Shown: positions 7,816 through 16,162 of the stretch, one piece after another
How the letters are laid out: each line of letters starts with the position of its first letter
Numbering within the stretch: the first letter of the stretch is position 1
From: Chloroflexota bacterium
Lineage (GTDB): Bacteria > Chloroflexota > Anaerolineae > Aggregatilineales > Phototrophicaceae
NCBI GenBank assembly: GCA_026707745.1
Contig: JAPOWG010000003.1
Span: 1-64,000, forward strand
Direction: 5' to 3'
Length of the DNA: 64,000 nucleotides
Made by a program: the position numbers and the translations under genes
The notes under the pieces: model-generated
What the model was told of the DNA's origin: nothing
The model's input: only the letters and a program-made list of their open reading frames with translations
The model's database searches: none

Positions 7816-9057
7816 CTACTGCGGCGACCAAGCTACGCCGTAGGCGTTGCAGTCCAAATCTGTGAGTTGCTGCAGGCCGCTGCCATCGCCTCTAATCTTG
7901 TGAACTTGCGCATTTGGCGAACCATGAGAAAAGGCAAGCCATTGGCCGTCGGGCGACCAGGACAGACTTGATGAGTGCAAACCGGGCAAGTCCAGCACTT
8001 GCTTTAATAGGCCCGTATCTAAATCGAAAAGAAAGAGCGTGCTTGATAGCTCGTCGGCCATGGTCCCTTGAATAATCGTCCAATCGTCGTTTTCGCGATA
8101 ACGATCGAGGCCACCGATGATGGCGATCCGGCGGTTGTCTGGCGACCAGCGCGCGCGGCCAACCCTGATGGGCGGCACGGACTCTTCTTTGCTGGCTTGA
8201 ATGTTGAAGATGTGTAGTCGGCCACTGTGGGAGTAATACAGGATACGATGCTTGTCGGGCGACAAGTGAATATCGGAAACGTCTATATCGGGGGTCATCA
8301 AGTATTCCGATTCCGTGCCGTCGGGGTTGAGCTGATAAAGCGACTTCTGACCAAACTCGCGGTTTAGGGCGATTGCTGCCACCTTCTGTCTGTCGAACGA
8401 AAGATCGAATCCCGCAATCTCGAATGTTGTTACGGCATGTGTGTTCGTCGCCCGCGAGCTAACTCGATGCAGCAGCCAGCTTCCGGATAAACTGTCATGA
8501 AATAGAATATCCTTGCCGTCGCTCGTCCAGCGCGGTGTGTTCTTGTAGCTGTTCTCATAGGTCAAGCGCCGTGTTTCCGTACCGTCGTAACGTACGCGAT
8601 AGACTTCGTCATAGGGGCTGATCGTATTCCATTCGTCCATGAGCGCCGCCATGTTGCGGTAACCTAATGTTAAGGCGAGCCACTCGCCATCGGGAGACCA
8701 ATCCAGGTGATAATGGATCCTCGATTTATCCACGCTGATATCGCGCAGATGCCCCCCGTCCGGACGGATCGTGTAGAGACTGTTCCCGTAGCTGTCGGCG
8801 TCGCCCTTGCAGACGAAGGCGATGTGCTCGGATGTCTTTGGAACCAGCACCGGGATATGATTCCGATGCCTGAACGAGTCAAGAGTGCGCTGAAAGGGCG
8901 GCGAATGAATCAAGAGGTCACCGACAAAAAGGACAAAGGGACTTATGTAAAGGCAGGCGCCTAACGCCAAGAGAACAATGAGAAGGAGAAAATGCTTTAG
9001 AACACTTCTCCACAAAGGCGGACTCGGTCGCCGCTTTTCCTTCATGTCAATGCACAT
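7816..9057 (-). CDS. Membrane-anchored TolB-like beta-propeller protein
   Basis: 413 aa. One hydrophobic helix (about residues 21-48) follows a basic N-terminus and probably anchors the protein. The rest contains repeated PD40/WD40-like blades marked by 'WSPDGEWLAL', 'WTSDGKDILF', 'LSPDKHRILYYS', 'WSPDNRRIAII' and 'WSPDGQWLAFS', with text such as 'YTIRPDGGHLRDIS', the TolB-type propeller pattern. The likely role is protein-protein or ligand binding on the outer face of the membrane; no enzyme motif is visible. AAGGA precedes the ATG at 9057; a second ATG four codons on is possible. Confidence 0.75.
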   Translation of the reverse strand: MCIDMKEKRRPSPPLWRSVLKHFLLLIVLLALGACLYISPFVLFVGDLLIHSPPFQRTLDSFRHRNHIPVLVPKTSEHIAFVCKGDADSYGNSLYTIRPDGGHLRDISVDKSRIHYHLDWSPDGEWLALTLGYRNMAALMDEWNTISPYDEVYRVRYDGTETRRLTYENSYKNTPRWTSDGKDILFHDSLSGSWLLHRVSSRATNTHAVTTFEIAGFDLSFDRQKVAAIALNREFGQKSLYQLNPDGTESEYLMTPDIDVSDIHLSPDKHRILYYSHSGRLHIFNIQASKEESVPPIRVGRARWSPDNRRIAIIGGLDRYRENDDWTIIQGTMADELSSTLFLFDLDTGLLKQVLDLPGLHSSSLSWSPDGQWLAFSHGSPNAQVHKIRGDGSGLQQLTDLDCNAYGVAWSPQ

Positions 9058-9168
9058 CTCTGTCCTTCATTACTCTATTGTACTGATGCCTGCGCCCGAA
9101 TGAAACTTCATCAGGACAAGTCGTAGGCTAGGCGCCGTTCAAGGTATTCGCGTGGAGGTGGAAGACGA

Positions 9169-9174
9169 TATAAT
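9169..9174 (+). promoter_or_regulatory. -10 element upstream of the ribokinase gene
   Basis: A perfect TATAAT lies about 30 bases before the GTG start of the ribokinase gene; a TTCGCG at 9147-9152 is a poor -35 at 16 bases. The promoter may depend on an activator or be extended upstream. Confidence 0.45.
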
Positions 9175-9204
9175 GGGCCGAATTGCGGGTGAGAGACTTC
9201 AGAC

Positions 9205-10125
9205 GTGACCAGACTATTCGTCGTCGGCAGCTACAACGAAGGCCTGACAATCCGCGTGCCCCGTATGCCCGCGCTGGGCGAAAGTTTGCCCGGCGACTCC
9301 TTCGACATGGGTCCCGGCGGCAAAGGCAGCAATCAAGCGATCGCGGCGGCGCGTTTGGGCGCTCAAGTGAGTTTCTTGGCTTGCGTAGGCGACGATATCT
9401 TTGCTGACCGCGCCTTGCAGCTCTATGCCAAGGAGGGTATCGCGGCTGACAAGGTGCATCGCTTGCCCGACGCTCATACCGGTATCGGATTCGTCAATGT
9501 TTTGCCGGATGGTGAAAACTGGATCACAGTCGATCTGGGCGCTAATCTGTTGATGACGGCGGATCAGGTGCGCGACTGCGAAGCGCTTATCCGGGCGAGC
9601 GACATTGTGATGACGCAATTCGAAGTGTCGCCGGAGCCGGTCGCCGAGGCGCTGGCGCTGGGCCGGGCGCATGGCAAGCTGACCATTTGCAATCCGGCAC
9701 CTGCGCGTTCAGTTGATCCGGCTATGTTCGCGGATGTCGATATCTTGACCCCTAATGCCACCGAAGCTCGCATTCTTCTCGGTCTGCCCCCTGACGATCC
9801 CAGTCCGGTCGAGGTGCTGGCTGGCAAGTTGCTGGATTGTGGCGTGGGTACGGTCATTGTGACGCTTGGCGAGCGGGGAGCGCTCATCGTCAGCCGAGAT
9901 AGCGCCAAACATATTCCCGCCCTCGCAATCGATGCGCTGGATGTCACCGGCGCCGGCGACAGCTTCAACGCGGCGCTGGCGGTATTCCTGGGCGAAGGCC
10001 TGTCAATTGAAGATGCCGCGCGGCGGGCGGTCGTGTCCGGCGCTTATACTGCTATGCATATCGGGGTGATCGGCGGATTGCCGAGTCGCGCGGAGTACGA
10101 GCGGTTCGCGTCCGAGAAAGTGTAG
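9205..10125 (+). CDS. Ribokinase-like PfkB-family sugar kinase
   Basis: Cytosolic kinase of 306 aa that would phosphorylate ribose or a related sugar or nucleoside with ATP. The N-terminal signature GPGGKGSNQAIAAARLGA and the C-terminal ATP/anion-hole signature DVTGAGDSFNAALAVFLGEG (catalytic Asp in GAGD) are both intact, and length is typical for RbsK. GTG start with little Shine-Dalgarno sequence. It is divergent from the propeller gene and followed by a DeoR-type regulator on the other strand, a common partner of sugar kinases. PfkB specificity is hard to call from sequence, so adenosine or another sugar is possible. Confidence 0.82.
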   Translation: MTRLFVVGSYNEGLTIRVPRMPALGESLPGDSFDMGPGGKGSNQAIAAARLGAQVSFLACVGDDIFADRALQLYAKEGIAADKVHRLPDAHTGIGFVNVLPDGENWITVDLGANLLMTADQVRDCEALIRASDIVMTQFEVSPEPVAEALALGRAHGKLTICNPAPARSVDPAMFADVDILTPNATEARILLGLPPDDPSPVEVLAGKLLDCGVGTVIVTLGERGALIVSRDSAKHIPALAIDALDVTGAGDSFNAALAVFLGEGLSIEDAARRAVVSGAYTAMHIGVIGGLPSRAEYERFASEKV

Positions 10126-10231
10126 CGAATCAACCGCTGGGCGTGTAAACGGCGCAGGAATGCTGCGCTCACAGGAAATAGTAAACCTGCTCGGCTACCG
10201 CATATCACGGTGCATTAACAGAGAGAACTTT

Positions 10232-10273
10232 TACCACCGAGAACACCGAGGGGCGAGCCGCTGGCTCACCCGC
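10232..10273. repeat. Dispersed intergenic repeat (ccaccgag-type plus ggggcgagccg element)
   Basis: The intergenic stretch carries taccaccgagaacaccgagg followed by gggcgagccgctggctcac. Variants of the first part recur at 24979-25000 and 45437-45463, and the 'aggggcgagccg' part recurs at 45505-45516. The second part forms a short inverted repeat (gagcc / ggctc). All copies are between genes, which marks a small dispersed repeat family. Confidence 0.55.
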
Positions 10274-10405
10274 AAGAACAAGACTTCCGGAAAACGGGCG
10301 ACTCACAGGGTCACGTAGGTCGCGTAGACACTGACGGCCGGTCTCCCCTTCAGATTTCGATGTGTTTGCAGATGGAAGTTTGGCAGGTTTATCGAGAACG
10401 AGAGA

Positions 10406-11197
10406 TCAAGCGCGAGATGGAAGCGGCGCGACCTGCACATCAATGCCGATGTCGAGCAGTTGACCTTGAGCGTCCGGCGCGATGTCGGCATCAGTCACGA
10501 GGGTTTCAATCTCGTCGATTGCCAGGATTTGCGCCGCTGCTGTTGTCCCGAGTTTGCTCGAATCCAGGAGGACGACTGTTTTCTCGGACGAGCGAGTCAT
10601 CGCTTGTTTGACCGAGGCTTCCAGCAACTGCGGGTCGGTCAAGCCGGCTCGCAGGGACAATCCCGCGCCGGAAAGGAAGGCGACGCGAGCGAAAAAATCC
10701 TCGAAAAAGCGTTCCGTCACCGGCCCGTCAAAGCTGAGGGAATCAGCGCGAAGCAGTCCTCCCGTGCCCATAACCGTGGCGGACGGCAGCGTCTTCCGCA
10801 GCAATTCGATCGTTCGCAGGCTGTTGCTTACCACCTGGAGATTGCCTTTGTGCTTGAGAAAGGGAACAACCGCGCGAACGGTGGAACCGGCGCCCAGCAG
10901 CAGTACGTCGTTGTCTTTGACGAAACGCATGGCCGCGTGACGGCCAATTGCCCGTTTTTCGTCGGCTTGATCCCGATCCCGGGTCAGGCGCTGTATTTCC
11001 TGCGGCTCAGGCGCGTCGCCATCAAAAACGACGCCGCCATGCGTCAACGTGACCAAGCCTTCACTTTGCAGTTGTTTCAGGTCGCGGCGGATCGTCATGC
11101 TCGACACGTGATAGCGGGCGCTCAGATCCGCGATACCGGCGCTGCGCACCCGCGCGAGATAGCTGAGTAAATGTCGCCGTCTGGCTTCTGGTAACAT
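10406..11197 (-). CDS. DeoR/GlpR-family transcriptional regulator
   Basis: 263-aa repressor-type regulator. Residues about 5-57 form the DeoR winged helix-turn-helix (RRRHLLSYL ... VSSMTIRRDLKQLQSEGLV). Residues 75-235 form the sugar-phosphate-sensing domain (DEKRAIGRHAAMRFVKDNDV, then 'LLLGAGSTVRAVVPFL' where many members have LDAGTT). Such proteins sense phosphorylated sugars. It is divergent from the cupin gene, and phased repeats at 11250-11279 between them are a candidate operator. The ribokinase downstream on the other strand could generate the effector. An intact protein, unlike the remnant at 4426-4746. Confidence 0.85.
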   Translation of the reverse strand: MLPEARRRHLLSYLARVRSAGIADLSARYHVSSMTIRRDLKQLQSEGLVTLTHGGVVFDGDAPEPQEIQRLTRDRDQADEKRAIGRHAAMRFVKDNDVLLLGAGSTVRAVVPFLKHKGNLQVVSNSLRTIELLRKTLPSATVMGTGGLLRADSLSFDGPVTERFFEDFFARVAFLSGAGLSLRAGLTDPQLLEASVKQAMTRSSEKTVVLLDSSKLGTTAAAQILAIDEIETLVTDADIAPDAQGQLLDIGIDVQVAPLPSRA

Positions 11198-11249
11198 GGA
11201 TACGATCTCGTTATGCGGAGCAGTGTGCGAAGTTGGCAGATTGTGTTAA

Positions 11250-11279
11250 TTTATGAAATTTTACGTGGATTTACGAAAA
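11250..11279 (+). promoter_or_regulatory. Three phased 10-bp direct repeats, candidate DeoR-type operator
   Basis: TTTATGAAAT, TTTACGTGGA and TTTACGAAAA lie head to tail, each starting TTTAYG and each one helical turn long. They are in the divergent space between the DeoR-type gene and the cupin gene, 34 bases before the cupin start. Tandem half sites on one DNA face suit a multimeric regulator such as DeoR. Confidence 0.5.
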
Positions 11280-11313
11280 ATAGCAAATCAGCATCAACCC
11301 GGGAGGTATTCCA

Positions 11314-11706
11314 GTGTCGAGTTACAGAACCAAGCCTATTCCCGATGAACAGCCGCAGACCGTCAGAGTGACGCGCCCATGGGGCAGCTTTGCGCAATAT
11401 GCCAATAACGAAGAGGTAACGGTCAGCCTGATGACTGTCAAGGCGGGACAACGCCTGAGCCTGCAATCACACAGCGCGCGCGCCGAACTTTGGATTGTGC
11501 TCGATGATGACGCGATCATCCAAGTGGGTGATCGCGTCATTGAAGCGAAGGCGGGCGAGGAAATCTGGATTCCGGCCGGCAGCAAGCATCGGCTCGGCAG
11601 CGGAGCGGAAGCGGTGCGGGTTCTAGAGGTGGCTTTTGGCAACTGGCAGCAAAAGGACATCAGGCGCTATGCGAATGACTATGACCGCCCCGCTGAAGGC
11701 GAATGA
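11314..11706 (+). CDS. Cupin-domain protein, mannose-6-phosphate isomerase type II-like
   Basis: 130-aa single-domain cupin resembling the C-terminal isomerase domain of bifunctional mannose-1-phosphate guanylyltransferase/phosphomannose isomerase. It has RPWGSFAQYAN near the start, the family's VKAGQRLSLQSHSARAELWIVL stretch where metal ligands sit, and PAGSKHRLGS. The usual 'QxHxxRxExW' reads QSHSARAELW, so metal binding looks preserved. It may interconvert mannose and fructose 6-phosphates or only bind a sugar. GTG start preceded by GGGAGGT at 7 bases. It is divergent from the DeoR regulator and ends two bases before the convergent enolase-family gene. Confidence 0.75.
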   Translation: MSSYRTKPIPDEQPQTVRVTRPWGSFAQYANNEEVTVSLMTVKAGQRLSLQSHSARAELWIVLDDDAIIQVGDRVIEAKAGEEIWIPAGSKHRLGSGAEAVRVLEVAFGNWQQKDIRRYANDYDRPAEGE

Positions 11707-11708
11707 GT

Positions 11709-12833
11709 TTAATCTACGCGGTATCTGGCGATCGTATCTTCGTTCAAGCTAATGCCCAAGCCTGGTCCATCCAACGGCTTGAGAAGGCCGTCATGGAAAG
11801 GAATGTCTTCGTGCATAACCGTGTGCCGCAGCGGATTGAAGAGTTGATTGTATTCATAGATCAAGAAGTTGGGCATGACGGCGCAAGCGGCGATTGCGGC
11901 GACAATACCCAGGCCGATGCCAACGCCGTGCGGCGCGACCTTCACATTCTCCATGAAAGCCAAATCCGCGACTTTCAGCATCCCAGTGAAGCCGCCGCAG
12001 CGCGTGATATTGGGCATGAGCACATCAACCGCTTCTGCCTTCAGCAGGTCGCGGAACTGGTAGACGCTGCCCAGCCACTCGCCGGAAGCGATGGGGAGAT
12101 CGACGCGGCGGCGGATGCGCGCCAGATCGTCGGTGTATTCAGGGTGGACCGGTTCTTCCAGCCAGTAGACACTATGCTTGACCAGGTCCTTGGCCAAGGC
12201 GATGGACTGGCTGACGGTATAGGCGCCGTTGGCGTCTACCAGCAGCTTAACGTCGGGTCCGAGGGCGGCCCGCACCGCTTCGACGTGCGCGATGTCCGTG
12301 GTCAGTCCGCGGCCGATCTTGAGCTTGACCGCGCGGAAGCCCGCGCTGAGAAACTCACTCGCCTTTTGGGCGGACTGCTCGGGCCTTGGCAGGTAGGGTA
12401 TCGGGCTGGCGTAGGGTTCGACCGCCTCGCGCATGGGCCCGCCCAGGAGATTCGGCAGGGAGTCGCCGTAGATCAGCCCGCGCAGATCCCAAAGCGCGAT
12501 ATCGACGCCGCTGATGCCCATGGGCGCGAAGCGGATCTGCTCGCTCATCGCGCTCCACAAGGCATGGTGATGGCGCGGATCTTTGCCGATCAACATGGGC
12601 GCGAGCACTTCGTTGATATAAGCGGCGGCCCCGCGCGGTCCTGGGCGTCCCATGGCTTCGCCGATGCCAACCAATCCCTCGTCGGTGGTGAGGCGCAAAA
12701 TGACCGCGCCTTGACCGAGCAGGGGAGTGTCGCGCATGCCGAAGGCCGGGTGGGAGAGTTCGGGTGGGACCTCGTCCAGGGTGTCGGCGAAGGATGCGAA
12801 GAGGGGAATCGCTTCGACGTTGGAAATTCTCAT
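11709..12833 (-). CDS. Mandelate racemase/muconate lactonizing enzyme family protein
   Basis: Enolase-superfamily enzyme, 374 aa, with the N-terminal capping domain and (beta/alpha)7-beta barrel. Expected active-site residues are present: Lys170/Lys172 (VKLKIG), Asp200 (LVDANG), Glu226 (LEEPV), Glu252 (SGEW) and His302 (APHGVG). This set abstracts a proton alpha to a carboxylate, for racemisation, cycloisomerisation or acid-sugar dehydration; substrate unknown. The ATG at 12833 is chosen because MRISNVEAIP is the usual beginning, although the frame is open twelve codons further. It converges tightly on the cupin gene. Confidence 0.82.
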   Translation of the reverse strand: MRISNVEAIPLFASFADTLDEVPPELSHPAFGMRDTPLLGQGAVILRLTTDEGLVGIGEAMGRPGPRGAAAYINEVLAPMLIGKDPRHHHALWSAMSEQIRFAPMGISGVDIALWDLRGLIYGDSLPNLLGGPMREAVEPYASPIPYLPRPEQSAQKASEFLSAGFRAVKLKIGRGLTTDIAHVEAVRAALGPDVKLLVDANGAYTVSQSIALAKDLVKHSVYWLEEPVHPEYTDDLARIRRRVDLPIASGEWLGSVYQFRDLLKAEAVDVLMPNITRCGGFTGMLKVADLAFMENVKVAPHGVGIGLGIVAAIAACAVMPNFLIYEYNQLFNPLRHTVMHEDIPFHDGLLKPLDGPGLGISLNEDTIARYRVD

Positions 12834-12890
12834 TCGTTTACTCGCAGGCGAAATTGGGAAGCTGAACAAATATTGCTCATGCGATCAAAC

Positions 12891-14072
12891 TCAAGTTTGT
12901 TCTCTGAACAACATGGAAGCGGGGAAGTCTGGACAGCGCAATTCGCGCATCTCCTGTTGTCGAGGTGTTTCCGGCTCGCCCGCTGCCCTTGCTTTTGGAT
13001 GCGGGTTGTAATAACCGGCGTTGAAGCCATCGAATCGCTGCAGCAATTCGTAGGTTTCGGCGTCCCAGATACGAATATCGAATTGGCCGACCATGGCGAG
13101 TTTTTCGCCCGATGGATGCCAGGCGATCGAATCACGGAAGTAATGCCTCCCGAAATTGGCATAGCTGCCCTGCAACTCCGCTATTAACTGATGGTTGCGG
13201 CCGTCGAACACCGCTGTTCGGCACAGACTTGAGTTTCCGTTGGTTGCGATTTTCGCGCCATCTGGGGAATAAGCGATGCCTACAATAGCCAATACATGGC
13301 GCCAGTAATCGCCCATCGTGAAGTTGTTGTCCATAGTGTAGGGTCGACTGATCTGTCCAGTAGCAAGGTCATGATGATTGCCTATATCATTGATTGCGCC
13401 GCCATTGCTGTTACAGTCTGCCGCTTGGCCATCGTAGCCATTGCCGCGCCTGTCAATAAGGCGCAAGAGCTCATCATTGGCGATGTCGACGACGTAAGTC
13501 GCATTGGCGGCAAAGAGCGCTACAATGCTATCCGATACCCAGCAGACCACCTCCGCCGTTACTCGCTTCCCACCCGTTGTCTCCTTATCGAAAACATACT
13601 CGGAATCGCCCGTAGCCGCATTGAGGATGTGAGTTGGTCCGCCGAGAGTGCCAACAAGAATCAGCCGCTCCTGTGGATGCCAGCGGATCCCGCTGCTCGG
13701 CCGAGGAAACTCTATCGCCTTAATCACTTCGCGACTGTTGGCGGCAACGATCAAGATAGGAAAATCGCCTGTATAGAACCGGCCATCTTGATGGTAAAAG
13801 GGAATCCAATTGATCGCCAGCGCGATTAGCTCGCCATCGGCGCTCCAATCCATCGTCGTTGGCGGAAATCCTTCAAATTGCGGGGTTGCCGCGAAGCCAA
13901 CTACATTGAAAGCGTCGTCAAAGAACCACAAGCCATCGCTGCTGCCGACAGCTATCGTTTCTCCATCCGGGCTCCAGACGATTGTTAGAGCCCAACCACT
14001 TGGTTCAGCTGTAGTGATTTGGCTTGGCAGAGCAAGGCAGACAAGCGCGACTCCATAAAAAAGCAATCTCAT
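12891..14072 (-). CDS. Secreted WD40-like beta-propeller protein (tandem copy 1)
   Basis: 393 aa with a signal peptide (RLLFYGVALVCLALPSQITTA). Blades are marked by 'IVWSPDGETIAVGSSDGLWFF', 'MDWSADGELIALA', 'RWHPQERLILVG', 'AYSPDGAKIATNGN' and 'AWHPSGEKLAMVGQFDIRIWD'. The last is a classic WD40 blade with terminal WD. It is closely similar in layout to the next gene (14107-15228), sharing the phrase 'FFDxxFxxxGFxATPQ' and 'GQFDIRxWDAxTYEL.QR(F/Y)DGF'. Likely an extracytoplasmic binding scaffold; no catalytic motif seen. The start at 14072 is set by the signal peptide. Confidence 0.75.
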   Translation of the reverse strand: MRLLFYGVALVCLALPSQITTAEPSGWALTIVWSPDGETIAVGSSDGLWFFDDAFNVVGFAATPQFEGFPPTTMDWSADGELIALAINWIPFYHQDGRFYTGDFPILIVAANSREVIKAIEFPRPSSGIRWHPQERLILVGTLGGPTHILNAATGDSEYVFDKETTGGKRVTAEVVCWVSDSIVALFAANATYVVDIANDELLRLIDRRGNGYDGQAADCNSNGGAINDIGNHHDLATGQISRPYTMDNNFTMGDYWRHVLAIVGIAYSPDGAKIATNGNSSLCRTAVFDGRNHQLIAELQGSYANFGRHYFRDSIAWHPSGEKLAMVGQFDIRIWDAETYELLQRFDGFNAGYYNPHPKARAAGEPETPRQQEMRELRCPDFPASMLFREQT

Positions 14073-14106
14073 TTGGGCCTCATTGGTTGATACGGCGGCA
14101 CGGGTT

Positions 14107-15228
14107 TCATTTGCCGGGACACTTCGTAGAATTAGGGAGCATCTCTTTGAGTCGGTCCGCTTCTGTGAATTTTGGATCAGGGTCTGTTCGATAATGATAG
14201 CCGACCTCAAAGCCGTCGTAGCGCTGGACTAATTCGTACGTTCTGGCATCCCAAACTCTTATATCGAATTGTCCGACGACGGCAAATTGACTGCCGTCGG
14301 GGCGCCAGGTTACAGAATCGGAGTACGTAGAAACATCGATTTCGCGCGAATAACTCCCCTGCAATTCCGCCAACAGTTCATTCGTCCGTCCGTCGAATAC
14401 GGCGATGCGACACAGACCGACATTGCCATTGGTCAAATAGCGTTTGCCGTCCGGGGACCAGGCGACATCGACGAAAGCGCTGCCATAATCGTGAAATGTC
14501 ACAGCGGAGGTCTTTGGTTTTATTGTCTCGCCGGTTTCAAGATCAACTAAGCCCGCGTAGATAGAAACCAGTCGGTCCCGCCCATGGCAATCCACGCCAG
14601 AGTGAGTGGTTACGTAAAGCAGTAGATCCATGTCGCTTAAGATCCTCAAGCGCGTGCCTCGCGCAATATCGACGATCCATATGGTCCATGGATCCATGGC
14701 CGCGACTATCTCACCGCTTAGCCAGCAGACTGCCCAGTAGTCGCTGATCGAGTTGCTGCTGGGTGATTCAAGGTCCGAATAGATGTAGACTTGCTCACCC
14801 GAAATCGCGTCCAAAGCGATAATCCCTGCCCATACAGCGACTACAATGACGTCTTCTTCAGGGTGCCAGCGTACATTGCTCCGAGGCGCTTTCTCGATGT
14901 GCGTCAGAACTGTGCCCGTCCGGAGGCCGACAACGAGAATTGCAGCGCTCAATTGGTGAGCGTTGGCAACGACAACCATGTCGCTCGCAGCATTCCAATC
15001 CAGTGTGGTAGGTGGATAGCCGTTCAATTGCGGTGTCGCGACAAATCCGATTTCGACAAAGTCATTGTCGAAGAACCAGACGCCGGTCGTGCTGCCGACG
15101 GCTATCGTCTCTCCGTTCGGGCTCCAGGCTATCGCTGTCGCCCAGCCGCGGTCTTGCGTAGATGCAATTCCGCAAAGTGATACAACACAGGCAATCGCCA
15201 GCAACAGGCCTAATCTGTTCATCGGCAT
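14107..15228 (-). CDS. Secreted WD40-like beta-propeller protein (tandem copy 2)
   Basis: 373 aa, signal peptide ending near GIASTQDR, then blades 'IAWSPNGETIAVGSTTGVWFF', 'VRWHPEEDVIVVAVWAG', 'VAWSPDGKRYLTNGNVGLCRI' and 'TWRPDGSQFAVVGQFDIRVWD'. It is a paralog of the downstream gene and precedes it by 34 bases, so the pair probably arose by tandem duplication and is co-transcribed. GGAGG lies 8 bases before the ATG at 15228; the longer frame upstream has no such site. Function unknown beyond a probable binding role outside the membrane. Confidence 0.75.
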   Translation of the reverse strand: MPMNRLGLLLAIACVVSLCGIASTQDRGWATAIAWSPNGETIAVGSTTGVWFFDNDFVEIGFVATPQLNGYPPTTLDWNAASDMVVVANAHQLSAAILVVGLRTGTVLTHIEKAPRSNVRWHPEEDVIVVAVWAGIIALDAISGEQVYIYSDLESPSSNSISDYWAVCWLSGEIVAAMDPWTIWIVDIARGTRLRILSDMDLLLYVTTHSGVDCHGRDRLVSIYAGLVDLETGETIKPKTSAVTFHDYGSAFVDVAWSPDGKRYLTNGNVGLCRIAVFDGRTNELLAELQGSYSREIDVSTYSDSVTWRPDGSQFAVVGQFDIRVWDARTYELVQRYDGFEVGYHYRTDPDPKFTEADRLKEMLPNSTKCPGK

Positions 15229-15338
15229 CCCCAATGCCTCCAGCGCTATGGTTAAAATGCAGTATAGACGGGGATGATTCAACTGCGCCGCATCGGCGGG
15301 AAAACGTATGAAATTGCGTTGCTTTGAAAGGAAAAATA

Positions 15339-16136
15339 CTATCCCAACACCGGGTTCATGGGGGTCGCCGCAAGATCGCCCGGCTCTGTACCGGGCAGCC
15401 AATGGTCACGATCGGTGACGCGGTTTTTGTTGTCCAACTCGCTAACCCGGGCGCCATTGGCATAATAGATGACAGTCATGGCGGGTCGTATGTGGTCGGA
15501 GGTATTCGGGGGCGCCGAGTGCAAGGTCCAGCCGCTGTGAAAAGTGGCTGAACCGGCTGTCATCGAGTCGGCCTGTTGCAACTTGAAGCCGCGGCTCTCC
15601 ACAAAGGCGCGCAGTTGGGCTTCGGATTCGTCAGAGATGGGGATATCGCCCAGGTAGCCTTCGAGGTGCGAGCCTGATGCGAACTGCAAGGTGCCCATAG
15701 CGGCGTCTATATCGGCCAATGTCATCCACATGGTGATGGTCTTGTCCGTCGCCAGAGGCCAATAATGCTGATCTTGATGCCAGGGGGTGATGCCGCCGCC
15801 GGCTTCCTTGAACAGCGCCTGGTCGTGGTAAAGCCGCACCTTGTCGACGCGCATCAAGCCTGTGGCGATGCCTGCAAAGCGCTTCGCCATGACATATTCC
15901 TTGACCACCTCGTTATATTCCCAAAGGTTCGTCGTCTGCAGGAAGGCTTTGCCATAGGTATCGCGATCCGCCAGTTTTCGCGTTTCCTTGTTACGCTCGG
16001 CGACAGTCTCGACGATCGCCGCGTGATAGGGCGGGATGTATTGCGCCGGCAGCACATTTTCCAGCAAGATATTTCCGTCGCGCTGGTAGGCCGCGACTTG
16101 TGCGTCTGTTAAGTCGTAAGGCGTGTTCCAATCCAC
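15339..16136 (-). CDS. Phytanoyl-CoA dioxygenase (PhyH) family protein
   Basis: 265-aa Fe(II)/2-oxoglutarate-dependent oxygenase. The iron facial triad is visible as His120-x-Asp122 (PWHQDQHYWPL) and His206 (TLHSAPPN), with Arg217 (HIRPAM) placed to hold 2-oxoglutarate. The family hydroxylates unactivated carbons of lipids, ectoine, alkaloids and other small molecules; the substrate here is unknown. It follows the next PhyH gene (16163-17182) by 26 bases on the same strand but is not its close copy, so the two probably act on different or successive substrates. Confidence 0.85.
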   Translation of the reverse strand: MDWNTPYDLTDAQVAAYQRDGNILLENVLPAQYIPPYHAAIVETVAERNKETRKLADRDTYGKAFLQTTNLWEYNEVVKEYVMAKRFAGIATGLMRVDKVRLYHDQALFKEAGGGITPWHQDQHYWPLATDKTITMWMTLADIDAAMGTLQFASGSHLEGYLGDIPISDESEAQLRAFVESRGFKLQQADSMTAGSATFHSGWTLHSAPPNTSDHIRPAMTVIYYANGARVSELDNKNRVTDRDHWLPGTEPGDLAATPMNPVLG

Positions 16137-16162
16137 CGGTGTAGCTCGCTTGAATGATCAAC

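Noticed and set aside
11703-13187. A 494-codon open frame on the plus strand
   Set aside because: It runs antisense to the enolase-family gene and part of a propeller gene, both of which have recognised motifs; its translation has no family resemblance.
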